Below, in pieces: positions 44,001 through 54,624 of a stretch of 64,000 nucleotides of DNA (positions within the stretch are counted from its first letter, which is position 1; every line of letters begins with the position of its first letter). The notes under the pieces are model-generated. The model was not told the origin of the DNA. It saw nothing but the letters and a program-made list of their open reading frames with translations, and ran no database searches. The position numbers and the translations under genes are program-made. Source of the DNA: Annulohypoxylon bovei var. microspora. Lineage: Eukaryota; Ascomycota; Sordariomycetes; Xylariales; Hypoxylaceae. The stretch spans positions 124,001 through 188,000 of the forward strand of contig MU405258.1 in the NCBI GenBank assembly GCA_022836615.1, given 5' to 3'.

Positions 44001-44366
44001 CATTGGGTGAGAATCGCACAGAGTGTATGGTGCCAAGATGATGGCTCATATGGCAGAGTTGTCTGGGTTTCGTGTAGGATGGATCGTCGGCATTGTAGAT
44101 AGATTCCGTCGACCAAACTCGGACGTGTCCATCTACGGGGGAAAACATCAGCGCATGAGATTAACATACAATAATCATTATCCAAGACATACCTCCACCA
44201 GCAGTCGCAAGCCTCTTGCCATCGGGGGATATGTGACAGCTATAGACTTCGAAATCCTTTTGTTCGCCTTAAAAAAATGGTCAGCTTTTTCTCTAAAGAT
44301 CCTGGCATTAGAAGATGCAAAGTTCGTACCTTTATGGCTTAGCCACGATGGCTTAATGATGCGCAT
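41037..44366 (-). CDS. HIR1: HIR1/HIRA histone chaperone subunit
   Basis: Four exons (44366-44330, 44267-44193, 44132-41211, 41140-41037) sum to 3138 nt, 1045 residues. It is a subunit of the HIR complex, which deposits H3-H4 independently of replication and represses histone genes. It begins MRIIKPSWLSHKG, the usual Hir1 start. Residues ~14-380 form a WD40 propeller (HISPDGKRLATAGGDGHVRVW, VRFSPNGRYLASGADDKIICIY, DLAWSYDGSILVSVGLDSKVVIW, GITFDPANKFFATASDDRTIKIF and DLAWTPDGQILFASSLDG). The middle has the HIRA B motif (VTITKDGKKRVAPMLIS) used to bind Asf1. The C-terminal half is the Hira domain, ending after the last intron with GKFRELQRLTVQYGRI. The final short exon (104 nt) is easily missed. 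All junctions keep frame. Confidence 0.95.
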
Positions 44367-45311
44367 GGTGACTCGATGATGTATATTGTAATGCGCATGT
44401 CGTCATGAGGTTAATTTCAATAAAACTAGTATTGGTAACAATAAAAAAATCAGATGCGCGTGCTGTAGAAAGTTCAATTGGTGTGTACATATGTTGGTTT
44501 TGAAGTTCCCAATGGCGCGCGACGCGGCCCGAGTCTGGTTCAATTTAAAGTTTATGTAATCATTTTAGCCTTAGGAAGACCCACTTAATAATAGTGTGCC
44601 ACGGTACTAGGTACTTTGCCTAACGTCACACTCTGTCCCTTTGGCATCCCTAAATCCACCCCTTACGCTGCTTAGGTAAGCTATACGAGGACACTTCTCA
44701 CGATGATTCAAATCACTATGGCTGGAAGGTTAACGCTCGCAAAATGTTTTTCAAGTGGCACCAGGATGGCGAGCCCCATTGATCGGAAATGTAACCGGGT
44801 TTTTATTGATTTACTTCCATGCAGGAGCAAATATCATCCGTGCTCGAAGCCGAGCAACTACCTTGGACAAAGGAAAAGAAATATTAAGGCATTCATTCTG
44901 GTGCAGCAAAGACAGCCCGACGACTGTCACACCATGACATTCATTGCCTTCAGCAAAGGGGATTATTCTCATGCGTAGTTCCTGTTTCCCCTCCTAACTC
45001 CTCTCAAATGCCTAATCCCCCTCCCAACGCCCCGTAAAACCATTGTCCACATGCCGCGTAGCTTGCGAAAACATTGGAAAGATGAGAAGGACAGAGAATC
45101 CTCCTACAAGAGACGCATTCTAGACGTGGCGTACATCAAGGATTTCCGATCGGGAGCGCATTTAACGATGGTGTCGTTTAGTATTGTATTCGTGATTGAT
45201 ACCTGAGTCACCGTATCCTGAAAGCGAAGAATAATGCTGGTGAAAATAGGCATACTCTAAGTTTCGGATACGTTGTATCATACTCTATCCATTAAGCAGG
45301 ATAGATGTTGC
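44367..45311. other. Intergenic between HIR1 and CDK1 (both minus strand)
   Basis: It holds the HIR1 promoter and the CDK1 3' UTR. Two overlapping ~60-90-codon open stretches near 44703-44978 show no recognisable protein and no splice context. Confidence 0.5.
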
Positions 45312-46490
45312 TCAAGCATATCCATTACTTCCATAGCGGGTCGGTTGACGTTGCGGTTCGTTGAAGTAAGGATGGTGGCAAGCCTGCTTAGCAGAAATGC
45401 GGCCGGCAGGATCGTAAACCAGCAGAGCCTCCAGAAGGTCAAGGCCAGTCTCGTCAAGGTTCGAGCACAAGCTACGGGATTCATCACGGATCCACTTCGG
45501 GAAGGATGCCTTGAAGTCAGGGTAAGAGGTTACGCCAGGCCAGACGTCCTCACTAGGTGTTCCCAACAGGCTATTAAAGTATTAGTAAGATTAGTAGAAA
45601 TAGACTAGAGATGTAACTTACCGGAAAGTCTTGAAAATCTGATCAATCTCCGAGTCTCCAGGAAACAAAGGCTTCTTGGTGCACATCTCGGCGAAGATGC
45701 ATCCGACAGACCACATGTCGACGCCTGTGGAGTACTGTCGCCCGCCGAGCAAGATCTCGGGAGCACGATACCAGAGCGTAACAACCTCGTGGGTGTAGGT
45801 ACGAAGGGGAACGCCAAACGCACGAGCCAGACCGAAATCGGCAAGCTTTAAGTTGCCATCACGGTTGATCAACAGGTTCTGGGGCTTCAAGTCTCGGTGC
45901 AGAATCCGGTGACTATGGCAATAACGGATTCCGTCGCATAGTTGGCTCATGAATCGACGAACCATACTCGTACCCAGTCCAAGACGTCCCAACTCCGGGC
46001 CAGAACCTTCGGGAAGAGCCTTGCCACGACCACCATCGCTGATAGGAAGCGCTTCCATATACTTCTTCAAGTCGAGGTCGAGGAACTCAAACACCAGATA
46101 AAGCTTGTGACCTTCAGCATGGACGATGTTAAAAAGTTGAACGATGTTGGGGTCGCGCATCTCCTTGAGCAGAGAGATCTCGCGGATGGCAGTGCTAGGG
46201 ACACCTTCATCCTCCGACTCAAGACGGATCTTCTTCAAGGCGACGATACGACCACCGTGGGCTAGATCTCGGGCTTTGTAAACGACACCGTAAGTGCCTA
46301 GAGATAGACATTGCATTAGTAAACCATCAATTGTTGGGTGAGGGTAAAAAGTCAGAGGATGAAGGTAGTTGAATCCGGGACAAGCGAGAAGCAGGTAACA
46401 ATCAGATGACAGAAAAATCAATCAGGGGTGAGGGTGATGGGAGTTTAGCATACCTTCACCAATCTTCTCAAGCTTCTGGTAATTCTCCAT
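45312..46490 (-). CDS. cdc2: Cyclin-dependent kinase 1 (Cdc2/Cdc28/NimX)
   Basis: Three exons (46490-46454, 46297-45622, 45570-45312) sum to 972 nt, 323 residues, the same size as Aspergillus NimX. It is the master mitotic kinase. Visible features are Gly-rich loop GEGTYG with the inhibitory Thr14-Tyr15 pair, catalytic Lys in VALKKI (near 34), the cyclin-binding PSTAIRE helix (46-52), HRDLKPQN (HRD at 146-148), DFG (166-168), the activating Thr in YTHEVVTLWYR (near 181), and the GDSEIDQIFKTFR motif. Compared with animal CDK1 there is an insert of about 20 residues (ISDGGRGKALPEGSGPELG, ~97-115), which filamentous fungi share. The first intron, 156 nt, splits the Gly-rich loop right after the 37-nt first exon. 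It is divergent from the AlkB-like gene. Confidence 0.97.
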
Positions 46491-47338
46491 TTTGACTGAT
46501 AGTTACCACTGTAATGGATCGAATTGAGTTGAAGGGGCGTAAGAAAGGAAAATGGGGTTGGCGGGTTTGTTGTATAGGTAATTATTGGAAACTTCAAATG
46601 CAACAGTAAAGTTGAATTTGGTTGCTATTTACTTGGTGTTGGGCGGTGGACAAGCGGTTAACTGTTGGCAGTTGGCTATTGGGGGGGTAACGCCTAGAAA
46701 AAAAACGAGGGGCAATAGTGGGATGGGGAAGAAAACTTCACCAGGATGATCAGAATAATTCTGTGCGATCCCGCAGTCGGTCAAAACTCCATTGAGGCTG
46801 CAGGTATGTTGAACAGTTCACGATTTCAAGTTTGCTGCAGGAATCCGAAGAATTCGTTAGCGGTAAGTTGAAATTGGGAATTTACGCAGCTGAGTGGTGA
46901 GATTGATTTGTGGTTGTTTTCCCATCAATAAAATCAATAAAATCAATAACAAGGTGTAAACAGTAGAATTGGCTTTTGATACGCGCTGAGTTGTGGCTAC
47001 TAGCAAGGTTTATCGCGTTTGTGGCTTAGGAAGGTACTACGTACAAACTGTACTAAGTACCTATGTACATAGTACGACCTAAAAATACCCGAAATACTTA
47101 AGTACATACATAGATGGATCTACCCACATGCAGTGCAACACTGCCCAGTGCCCACATGCACTCACTGGACAGTGGGCATCTTGATGGCCGGGATCTATAT
47201 ATTACATAATCACTCAGCCCGATATGAACTAATTATGCACTATACGATTATAATGCTCAGTTTGCACAAAATTCAACGTACAAAATATTGTTGAACAACT
47301 AGTAAATAAAGTATTTATGAAGCATTGAAAAAGGGCTA
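46491..47338. promoter_or_regulatory. Divergent promoter region, CDK1 / AlkB-like
   Basis: This 848-bp region separates two divergently transcribed genes. It contains AATCAATAAAATCAATAA repeats near 46927-46953, a TACTACGTACAAACTGTACTAAGTACC-like stretch of short palindromes at 47034-47075, and a partially self-complementary segment (CACTGCCCAGTGCCCACATG and CACTGGACAGTGGGC, 47137-47177). No TATA box can be assigned with confidence. Confidence 0.5.
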
Positions 47339-48475
47339 ATGATAAAGCTAGAAGGTGTTCTCCCTCTGACGATGACGCTTGATCTCACCACTCTAGACGC
47401 CCATCAACAACCAGATAAAGATCTCAGGGCTGCTTGGAAAGGATACTCTAGGACTGACCATGCGGACTTCCTTGACCATCCCGATATTGATGAATTAGAT
47501 CCCACGAAAGATGCCGGCGCATTCAAACTCGCAGGGTATATCCCCAAAGAAAGACTCATAAGCTCGTTCAAGCAACTCGAAGATGGAAATCAAGACGAAA
47601 CCAAAATACCTCAAGACACCCCCTTTTATTTCCATCCACTACTCCCAGGTTAGTTTATGTTCAACCCTCCTAACGATGTATCTCATACGATCGTAGGCCT
47701 GCTCATATTTCCTTCTCTGATACCCCCGAGCACGCAAAAATCATTACTATCCCGCATGGTTCATAGGGATTTGAGTAACCCTACCCATCAGACTAACCTA
47801 CATCTCCACTATGACCTCCCTTACCGAGAGGAAGAATATAAGGAGAATGATACTGCCCGATCATTTTTCTCATATTCTCCGGACTCACCTGCAAATTTCG
47901 TGCCAAAGGACCCAACCATACACAAGCCGCTATCCATCAAACAGGTCCTCGAGCGACGACTGTCCTGGGTAACACTTGGAGGCCAGTACGACTGGACCAA
48001 TCGAGTATACCCTAACCAGCCTCCTCCCGGGTTTCCCCATGATATTGCAACTCTTCTTCAGACACTGTTCCCAGATACCCTTGCTCAGGCTGCTATTGTC
48101 AACTTCTATAGCCCAGGAGATACGATGATGATCCACCGGGATGTGAGCGAGGAATCGGACAAAGGTTTAATAAGTCTCAGCATCGGGTGCGATGCGCTGT
48201 TCATGATTGCGCCGAATAACCACGCAAAGAACACTACCCCGGACAAAGAGGGAAAGCCAGAAAAGCCGTACCTCCTTCTCCGGTTACGATCCGGCGATGC
48301 CATTTACATGTCCGAGGAGGCTCGCTACGCTTGGCACGGTGTACCAAAGGTTCTCAAAGGCACCTGTCCTGATTTCTTGGCCGATTGGCCGGCGGAAGAT
48401 GAAAAGTTCCGGGCATGGAAGGGTTGGATGCGAAATAAGCGCATCAACTTAAACGTCAGGCAGATGAAAGATTAA
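47339..48475 (+). CDS. AlkB-like 2-oxoglutarate/Fe(II) dioxygenase (ALKBH1-type)
   Basis: Two exons, 47339-47648 and 47697-48475 (48-nt intron, branch CCTAAC), give 362 residues. Enzymes of this family oxidatively demethylate nucleic acids, or tRNA in the ALKBH1 branch, using 2-oxoglutarate, O2 and Fe(II). The jelly-roll signatures are visible: AAIVNFYSPGDTMMIHRDVSE with the iron-binding H-x-D, then SDKGLISLSIGCDALFMI, the distal His in YAWHGVPKVL, and the C-terminal RINLNVRQ, whose Arg binds 2-oxoglutarate. A hydrophilic N-terminal ~100 residues (WKGYSRTDHADFLDHPDIDELD) is typical of the fungal ALKBH1 group. Met12 (47372) is an alternative start. It is convergent with the amidohydrolase downstream. 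Confidence 0.92.
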
Positions 48476-48755
48476 ACTTGAACGTTTGGGGGCTCCCTTC
48501 ACGACAGCTAAGACATGTCAACAACCTTTACGTCGATAATTAAAAGGGTCATCCCTCGATCTGTTGGAGAGATTACAAACATATTAGACGAGTATTTGCA
48601 ATGACACCAACCCAAAATAACACTTTAGACTACAACACCTTCCCTATCGATATGTAGAGGCTTACTATGTGACCTCCCAGTACGCATATTTCCGATATTT
48701 ATATAGATATATACGCGTATGGACTCGGATATCCCTATAACTAGCACCTTCATCT
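48476..48755. terminator. Shared 3' region of convergent genes
   Basis: Only 280 bases separate the stop codons of the convergent AlkB-like and amidohydrolase genes, so the two 3' UTRs probably share it. No clear single polyadenylation signal can be assigned. Confidence 0.4.
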
Positions 48756-50458
48756 TCAAAAGGCCTTTGCCTTACCATCTGCCCTCAACCGATCATATCT
48801 CAGCACACTCTGCAGCAAGACACCCGCGCCTATAGCGCAGTCCTCGGGGCTAGTATACTCCTCCGGGTTGTGACTAACGCCATTCTTCGACGTGACGAAG
48901 ATCATACTCGTAGGACACCTCCTGCTGGCGTATACGCTGTCGTGCCCGGCCCCGCTTGTCATATCCCTGACCAAGCTACTGCTTCCGGTTACTGCCTCGG
49001 CGGAAGCGCGCACCGCGGCGATGCAGTCCGGGTGGAATATCGTGGCAGGGGAGACGAAATCCGACCGCCAGCCCACGCTGAGCGGCTTCCCGGGCGTTGA
49101 GCCGGCGAGGAGCCCGTTGATATCCTCACCTGCCGCCAACTTGGCGAAATCCCTCTTTAGATCGGCCTCCATCGCGTCAACGGTCTCGTCGGCCGGGGCT
49201 CGGACGTCGAGCGTAAAGCGCACGCGGCCCGGGATCGTGTTTGTGCTGCCCGGGCTTAATGTCAATATGCCCGTCGAAGCAAGGGCGGAATGTGTAGTTG
49301 CTAGACGATGTGAGTGTGCGATCAAACGTGCTGCGAGGAGCATCGCGTCGGCGCGGCTTTTAAGAGGCGTGGTGCCTGTGTGCGCGTCTAGAAACCCCCC
49401 GTATAATTAGCGAATATTCCGCTATCAGTTCCGAAAAGGGGCGGCGTAGAAGTACCTCGTCCGGAAACGTCAACCGTATACCACTTGTAAGCCTGGACCC
49501 CTTTTACGACTCCCACCTTCTGCTTCTCCGTCTCTAATATCGGACCCTGCTCAATGTGCAGCTCGAAGTGCGCCGCCATGGGTGAGCTTCGGTAGCTAGC
49601 CGGTGTCGAGCCAAGATATCCGATTCGTTCCAGCTCGGATTTCATCGTAGCTGTCCCGCCGCCCACCTCCTGAAGGTCATGGGCTCGCTTAAGGGGAATT
49701 TCTTCGGCCCATACTCCTGACGACGTCATGCTAAGCGGGAAGCGAGCGCCCTCTTCACTATCACGTTCTGTTAATCAGGCACAAATGTAAAAATACGGGA
49801 CGAGACTTTACTTGGTCCAATTCACGACTCCAACAGGGAACTCGGTCTCCCAATTGTGATCTCGTAACACGGTAAGCATCTCAATGCCAGCCATGATACC
49901 TAGAATCCCGTCATACCGGCCACCGGTAGGCTGAGTGTCCAGGTGGGACCCTGCAAATGTAGCCGGTCCTTCGCGTCGGCCGGGGCGCACAGCGAAAATA
50001 TTGCCCATGGAGTCGATAGTGACATTGCATCCCAGGGCTTTGGTCGTCTTGACAAACCAATCCCGGACCTCCTTATCCGAGTCGCTTAACGCGAGTCTTG
50101 ACATGCCTGTTTCCTCGTTTGCCCTATAGTTGGTATAAGCGCGCTGCCACCTAGGAGTATCGAGGGTATCGAGAAAGGCTTACTTTCCCCATCGTTCTCC
50201 CGGTCCAAAGATGCAGGTGCTATGCAATGTGTCCATCAACCTATCCTGCCGTACTTTCAAGGCCTTAAAATCGCCATCCCCCACAGTTTTTGCGCTCCAA
50301 GGACTGGCACTAAAACGCCGCGTTGAGCTGAGCGGGGAGCTTGATAGCAGTTCCGGTGGGGGAGATGATAAGCCTCCTAGTGGACGACACCTCGTCGTCG
50401 CTATGAGATGACCTACATGGCTACGTCCAATAAACGAGCGGCGAATTACGGAAGTCAT
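48756..50458 (-). CDS. M20-family amidohydrolase (N-carbamoyl-amino acid / beta-ureidopropionase type)
   Basis: Four exons (50458-50184, 50123-49812, 49757-49456, 49387-48756) sum to 1521 nt, 506 residues. It is a metal-dependent hydrolase related to L-N-carbamoylase, allantoate amidohydrolase and yeast beta-alanine synthase, removing carbamoyl groups in pyrimidine, purine or amino-acid breakdown. Motifs in order: metal ligands in GSHLDTQPTGGRYDGILG, VVNWTNEEGARF (Glu-Glu pair, restored by using the inner acceptor GTGATAG), HFELHIEQGPILE, the dimerisation domain TGTTPL....ADAMLLAARLI and NTIPGRVRFTLDVRAP, and the last ligand His in TSGAGHDS. The first ~60 residues are Ser/Arg-rich and could be a mitochondrial presequence. 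Substrate cannot be decided from the sequence. Confidence 0.92.
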
Positions 50459-51734
50459 TGTAGAGACATAAAACAGTAAAAATATAATAATTTATTCGCT
50501 GAATGATGCGCGTACAAGCATCGAGTTATAACAATGAATTGATGATAAGGTCAAGCGAGTTCGGCGACAGTCACGTGCCACCTCCTTGACGCCCTCCAAC
50601 TACGATACCAGACTGCTGAATACTATTTGTCGGATTCGTATAGAATTAAACAGATTCATGTAATAGTGTATAATGAAGTTTGCCTAGTTAGGTGGGTTAT
50701 ACTCCTTGTAGACATTGCCTCAAGGTCACAAGTAAATGTGTTAGGGAGCATGGCATGATTAAATGTCCCTCAGGTCATTTCCATTAAATCCTCCAACATG
50801 AAAGTCTAGTTAGAGAGCTGGAGGATCTCATAAATAATAGTTCCTGCATTTTTAAGGTCAGAAGTTAGGATATTTAAACTAAAACTTCGACAAGTGAGCA
50901 TGGATGTTTAGTAGAAGAGATCACCTATTATGAGCCTCACTTTGGCTAGTCACTAAAGACGTCCGAACAGTACCTAATTTGAATATAATCTCTTCATTGG
51001 CTAATTGATTGCATGTGGATCTCTCTGGGGCTGAAATCCCCTAACCCCCGAGCTCTTCACGGTTAGGGTATCTTCAAAGCCGTGTCCATGACGCTACATA
51101 AAGTCAACCGGCACTTATTAAGAGTACCGATGGCACGAAGAGGAGAATGCCGGGAGCGCTAGGAATTCAACACCGTTGCCTGAGCATTCAACAGGCCGCC
51201 TCTGCTCCGCGGTCTGGATCTGCAAAAGAAAGACGCGTATAGTGTGGTAGGCCGCACATCTTAGCGTCCATGTCACGAAGTTAGTGCCAGCGGCAACCGG
51301 CATCGGTAGGCAAAATCTCATTTATAGAGAATGTTGCCGCTAATATTTTCCTTCAACGGTTAGCGGCTGCATCAAACGTCTCTAGCTATCAGCCTTTTCC
51401 CCTGACCGAGGCGAATGGCGTCCTTGTGCTTTGCTTGGCAAATGCTGCGAGTGTTCAGCTGTCAGGGGTATGGCGCTTCATGACAGGGGTATGAGAATTC
51501 TCTATAGAGGAGAGAAGGTCGCCTAGGAGGACTAGTAAAGTAGCGGATGGTATAAAGCGCGCCTATGTAGCTGCTCGCGATAATCGCAATGCTTGACTTC
51601 TAATCGGGATGCTGGACTATTCTCTCTTTTTTCCCCGTCTCGTTCGCCTTTGCGTATCTAAGCCCCTTTAGTCCTTTGAGCCTCTTCGCGAGTTTTCTTC
51701 CGCCATCGAGATTGATCATGAGAAGATAGTCACA
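50459..51734. promoter_or_regulatory. Divergent promoter region, amidohydrolase / CFEM-like gene
   Basis: About 1.3 kb without coding content lies between two divergently transcribed genes. C/T-rich sequence (51624-51700) precedes the CFEM-like start codon, as usual for fungal leaders. Confidence 0.4.
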
Positions 51735-53862
51735 ATGCCTCAGTTACGGTTGTTACTTGGCTGGGCATGCCTGAGCGCATCACTTGTGAGAGCAGAAGAT
51801 ATCGTCTATGTTACAGATCTCTCCATTTTCACTGTTCTGGTAAGTCGGTTTTACTTAATGAAAATGGTAGTGAGACGAAAAGTTCAAGTACAGGATCTGA
51901 ATGTTGGAAGGGAGAGCCGTTGAAGGAATTAGACGACGAAGCGATAGAAAGTGTCGGACGGTAGTGAAATCGCGGAGGACCTTGCATTTCGTGATTCGGC
52001 TGGGACGACAAACAGTTGCTTAGAAATGATGCTAATTGCGGTAGGCACCATGCGCGGCCGCCGCCATCTCCGAGAACGTTCAGGCGCAGACAAATCAGAA
52101 CTGTCCTGAAGCAGTCACCGATCTCCAATCTTGCGTCTGCACGAAAGACAATAACTTTGCTTCAATATCATCAGGGATCTCGAAGTCGGTTAGCTACAGC
52201 TGCGGCTCAACAGCGTCAGAGGACCAGACGAGCGCGGCCAGCGTTTTTTCGGCTTATTGCAACCAGGCCTCGATCACGCCGTTCCCAACTCCTACCAACC
52301 CGGTCACACAATATATTACCGATTTTCTAGCATGGCAGGAACTTGCCCCTTGCGCTGCCCAAGGCCTTTCCTATATCGTCCAGTGAGTTCTTGCTTTCCT
52401 GTTGGTCCTCGATGCACCTACGAACATCTCCTGACTGTCTCATAGGAGCATGGTGAGCGTTGCTGGAATATCGAATACTTTGATCTCTCGTCTAATACCT
52501 AGGGGAAGACATATGACCTATGTAATGCGGAACCAAGTCTTCTCGCGACATGTGTATGCGACAAGGACCAGAATTCCCTTCTTGTTAGCCAGGGCATTAA
52601 CACTTCGGTGAAATACTCATGTTCATCGCACACGGCCGACATCGATTCAGCTCAGGCCGTGTTTGCAGGCTATTGCGGGTTAGTAGAGGGAACGACATCT
52701 TTCCCAACGACCTCAGATCCTCCAGGCGACAGTAAGTTGGGTTTCAGCTGCGTTCTATAGATCACTAGCTAATATGGACGACAAGTGACATACTACATTA
52801 CCGCACTTCCTGATTTTAGCTCATTGGCGCCCTGCGCACAGTCGGCGGTATCATATGCAGTTCTTAGTGTAAGGCCCCAATATCTGCATGATGATTTGGC
52901 TGCTGACACTTATCTCCGAAGCAAACTTATGACCTCTGTCCTTCAGGCCCAGAAGCTCTAGCTTCGTGCGTTTGCATCAAGAGTAGCATGTCTGGTTATG
53001 TAAGTAATGAGGTAGCCTCAGATGTGAAATATTCTTGCGATTCAACGGCGACCGAGGATGTTAGCTCTGCCGGAAAAGTGTTCGAAATGTACTGTAGTGC
53101 CGCCAAGGGGTTAACAACTCTTGCTGGGGTTACAGAATCAGGTAAGTCAACTGTCAAATCTAGCCGTTCTTCCTTTAAATAATTGTTATGATAGTGCAAC
53201 AAACGAGCGCTTCAGGGAACAGCGCGACGTCGTCTGGACCAAAGAAAACAGGTGCTTCAAGTGGCGCTACAGGTGCTGAAGGGCCCGCAGAATCTGGAGT
53301 ATCAAGTGGAGGGTTAGCCACGAACTCAACTAATAAATCGAATACTGGGACGATTGTGGGAGCTGCGATCGGCGCTGCAGCCGGTCTCGCAATATTAGGC
53401 CTGATAGCTTTCTTTTTCTGGAGAAGATCTCGACATAATCGAGGCTACGACCAGGCAGAGTTACACGAATTTTCTGGAAAACCCGAGCTCGACGGTGCTG
53501 CAGCTGCATCTACATCTATGACAGGCCCCGATTCTAGCACGTTGAACGGACAGACAGCATCACGAACTGACAATGTATCTCCGGTATCTGCACCTAGCTC
53601 GCCGAACACGTCAGAGCTTCAGGGCCACAATGCCTATCCGGCATCCCTCGTGTCGCAGATGCCCGAGCTGCATGGCCAGAACCAGGGCACATATTGCCCA
53701 CAGGAAGCATATGGCCAACCAGTATACGAAGCCCCGAGTCAGCATGGGTCCCAGGCGTACGAGGCATACGGTCAACCCAGGTCGGAGCTTCAGGGTATGG
53801 GGTGGCAATCAGGACCCGTGGTAGAATTTCATGAAATGGATGACAATCATCGGAGACAATAG
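51735..53862 (+). CDS. Secretory-pathway membrane protein with three CFEM-like cysteine modules
   Basis: Best in-frame model: 51735-51839, 52045-52382, 52446-52452 (a 7-nt exon), 52503-52683, 52786-52866, 52947-53141, 53195-53862; 1575 nt, 524 residues. A signal peptide (~1-19) is followed by three tandem modules that each read YxTxL..F..LAPCA ... L.SCVC ... YSC ... YC. Six cysteines per module resemble, but do not equal, the eight-cysteine CFEM domain of fungal surface and haem-binding proteins. Then come a Ser/Thr/Gly-rich stalk, one membrane helix (TIVGAAIGAAAGLAILGLIAFFF) and a polar tail with YGQPVYEAP / YGQPRSELQG repeats. The junction after module 2 is uncertain. The donor used at 52684 (GTAGAG) is weak and removes a Thr/Pro linker; the linker reads well in another frame, so a one-base insertion near 52678-52682 is possible. 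Confidence 0.6.
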
Positions 53863-54624
53863 TCATTGGATGTTTACTATTGATGAGAAATCGAGATTCG
53901 AATTATCCTGCAAGAAGAGAGGTTATAGGGCTAATATATGATACCCATTAGTAAACATGAATTGAGAATCGTTATGACACTCTACTGAATTGTAAGGTGA
54001 TAGGTACTAAGATGGATTCAAATGCCCGCCTATCATTGTGTTGCTTAGTAAGAGGATATAGATTAGTGGGCCAAATGGTCAAAGCTCCCTGAGCTGGTCA
54101 TTTTAGGTTAGGCAGAAAAACAGTCCGCAGGTGCAGGTAACAGGGTACTGTTGTACGTACCAGGGTACCTGTGTAACAATGAACAGCAGGGGAATTAGGT
54201 GCTAGCCTCGTCGCGCCTTCCACCGAAAACAGTTTACTTTCAGTTCAATGCTGGCTTCCTTTGTGAAAGAAATGCAAAACAGAATCTTAACTTCTTCATA
54301 CTTTGATTCTTTCATCGCCACCAACATTCACTCCTCTTTACAACTCTGATGATTGATTGATTCGTTAAATGGTCGATTGATCTACTCCTTCAATTATTTC
54401 CACCTCAGTTCATTCCTTTACCAAATTTCTCCTCCATCTCTTTCTCTTGTTATCACGCCTTGGGTGATTTTTTTTCGCACACTCTCTACGCGATCGCAAC
54501 TTACCAACTACCACCTTTTTTATAACCACCAAATCAGCGATAACAATATCCACGCGAAACTAATCTCACCAGTATACCTGATTCATTTCTCTAATGGCCA
54601 TATCTCGATCGGGTATTTGATACG
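53863..54624. other. Intergenic region upstream of the Tpr/Mlp gene
   Basis: It contains the 3' UTR of the CFEM-like gene and a T/C-rich promoter (54350-54620) preceding the Tpr/Mlp start. A GTACGTACCAGGGTACC palindromic stretch lies near 54153-54170. No gene is seen. Confidence 0.4.

Noticed and set aside
44703..44978. Possible small gene between HIR1 and CDK1
   Set aside because: Overlapping short frames with no motif, no consistent codon pattern and no splice-linked extension.
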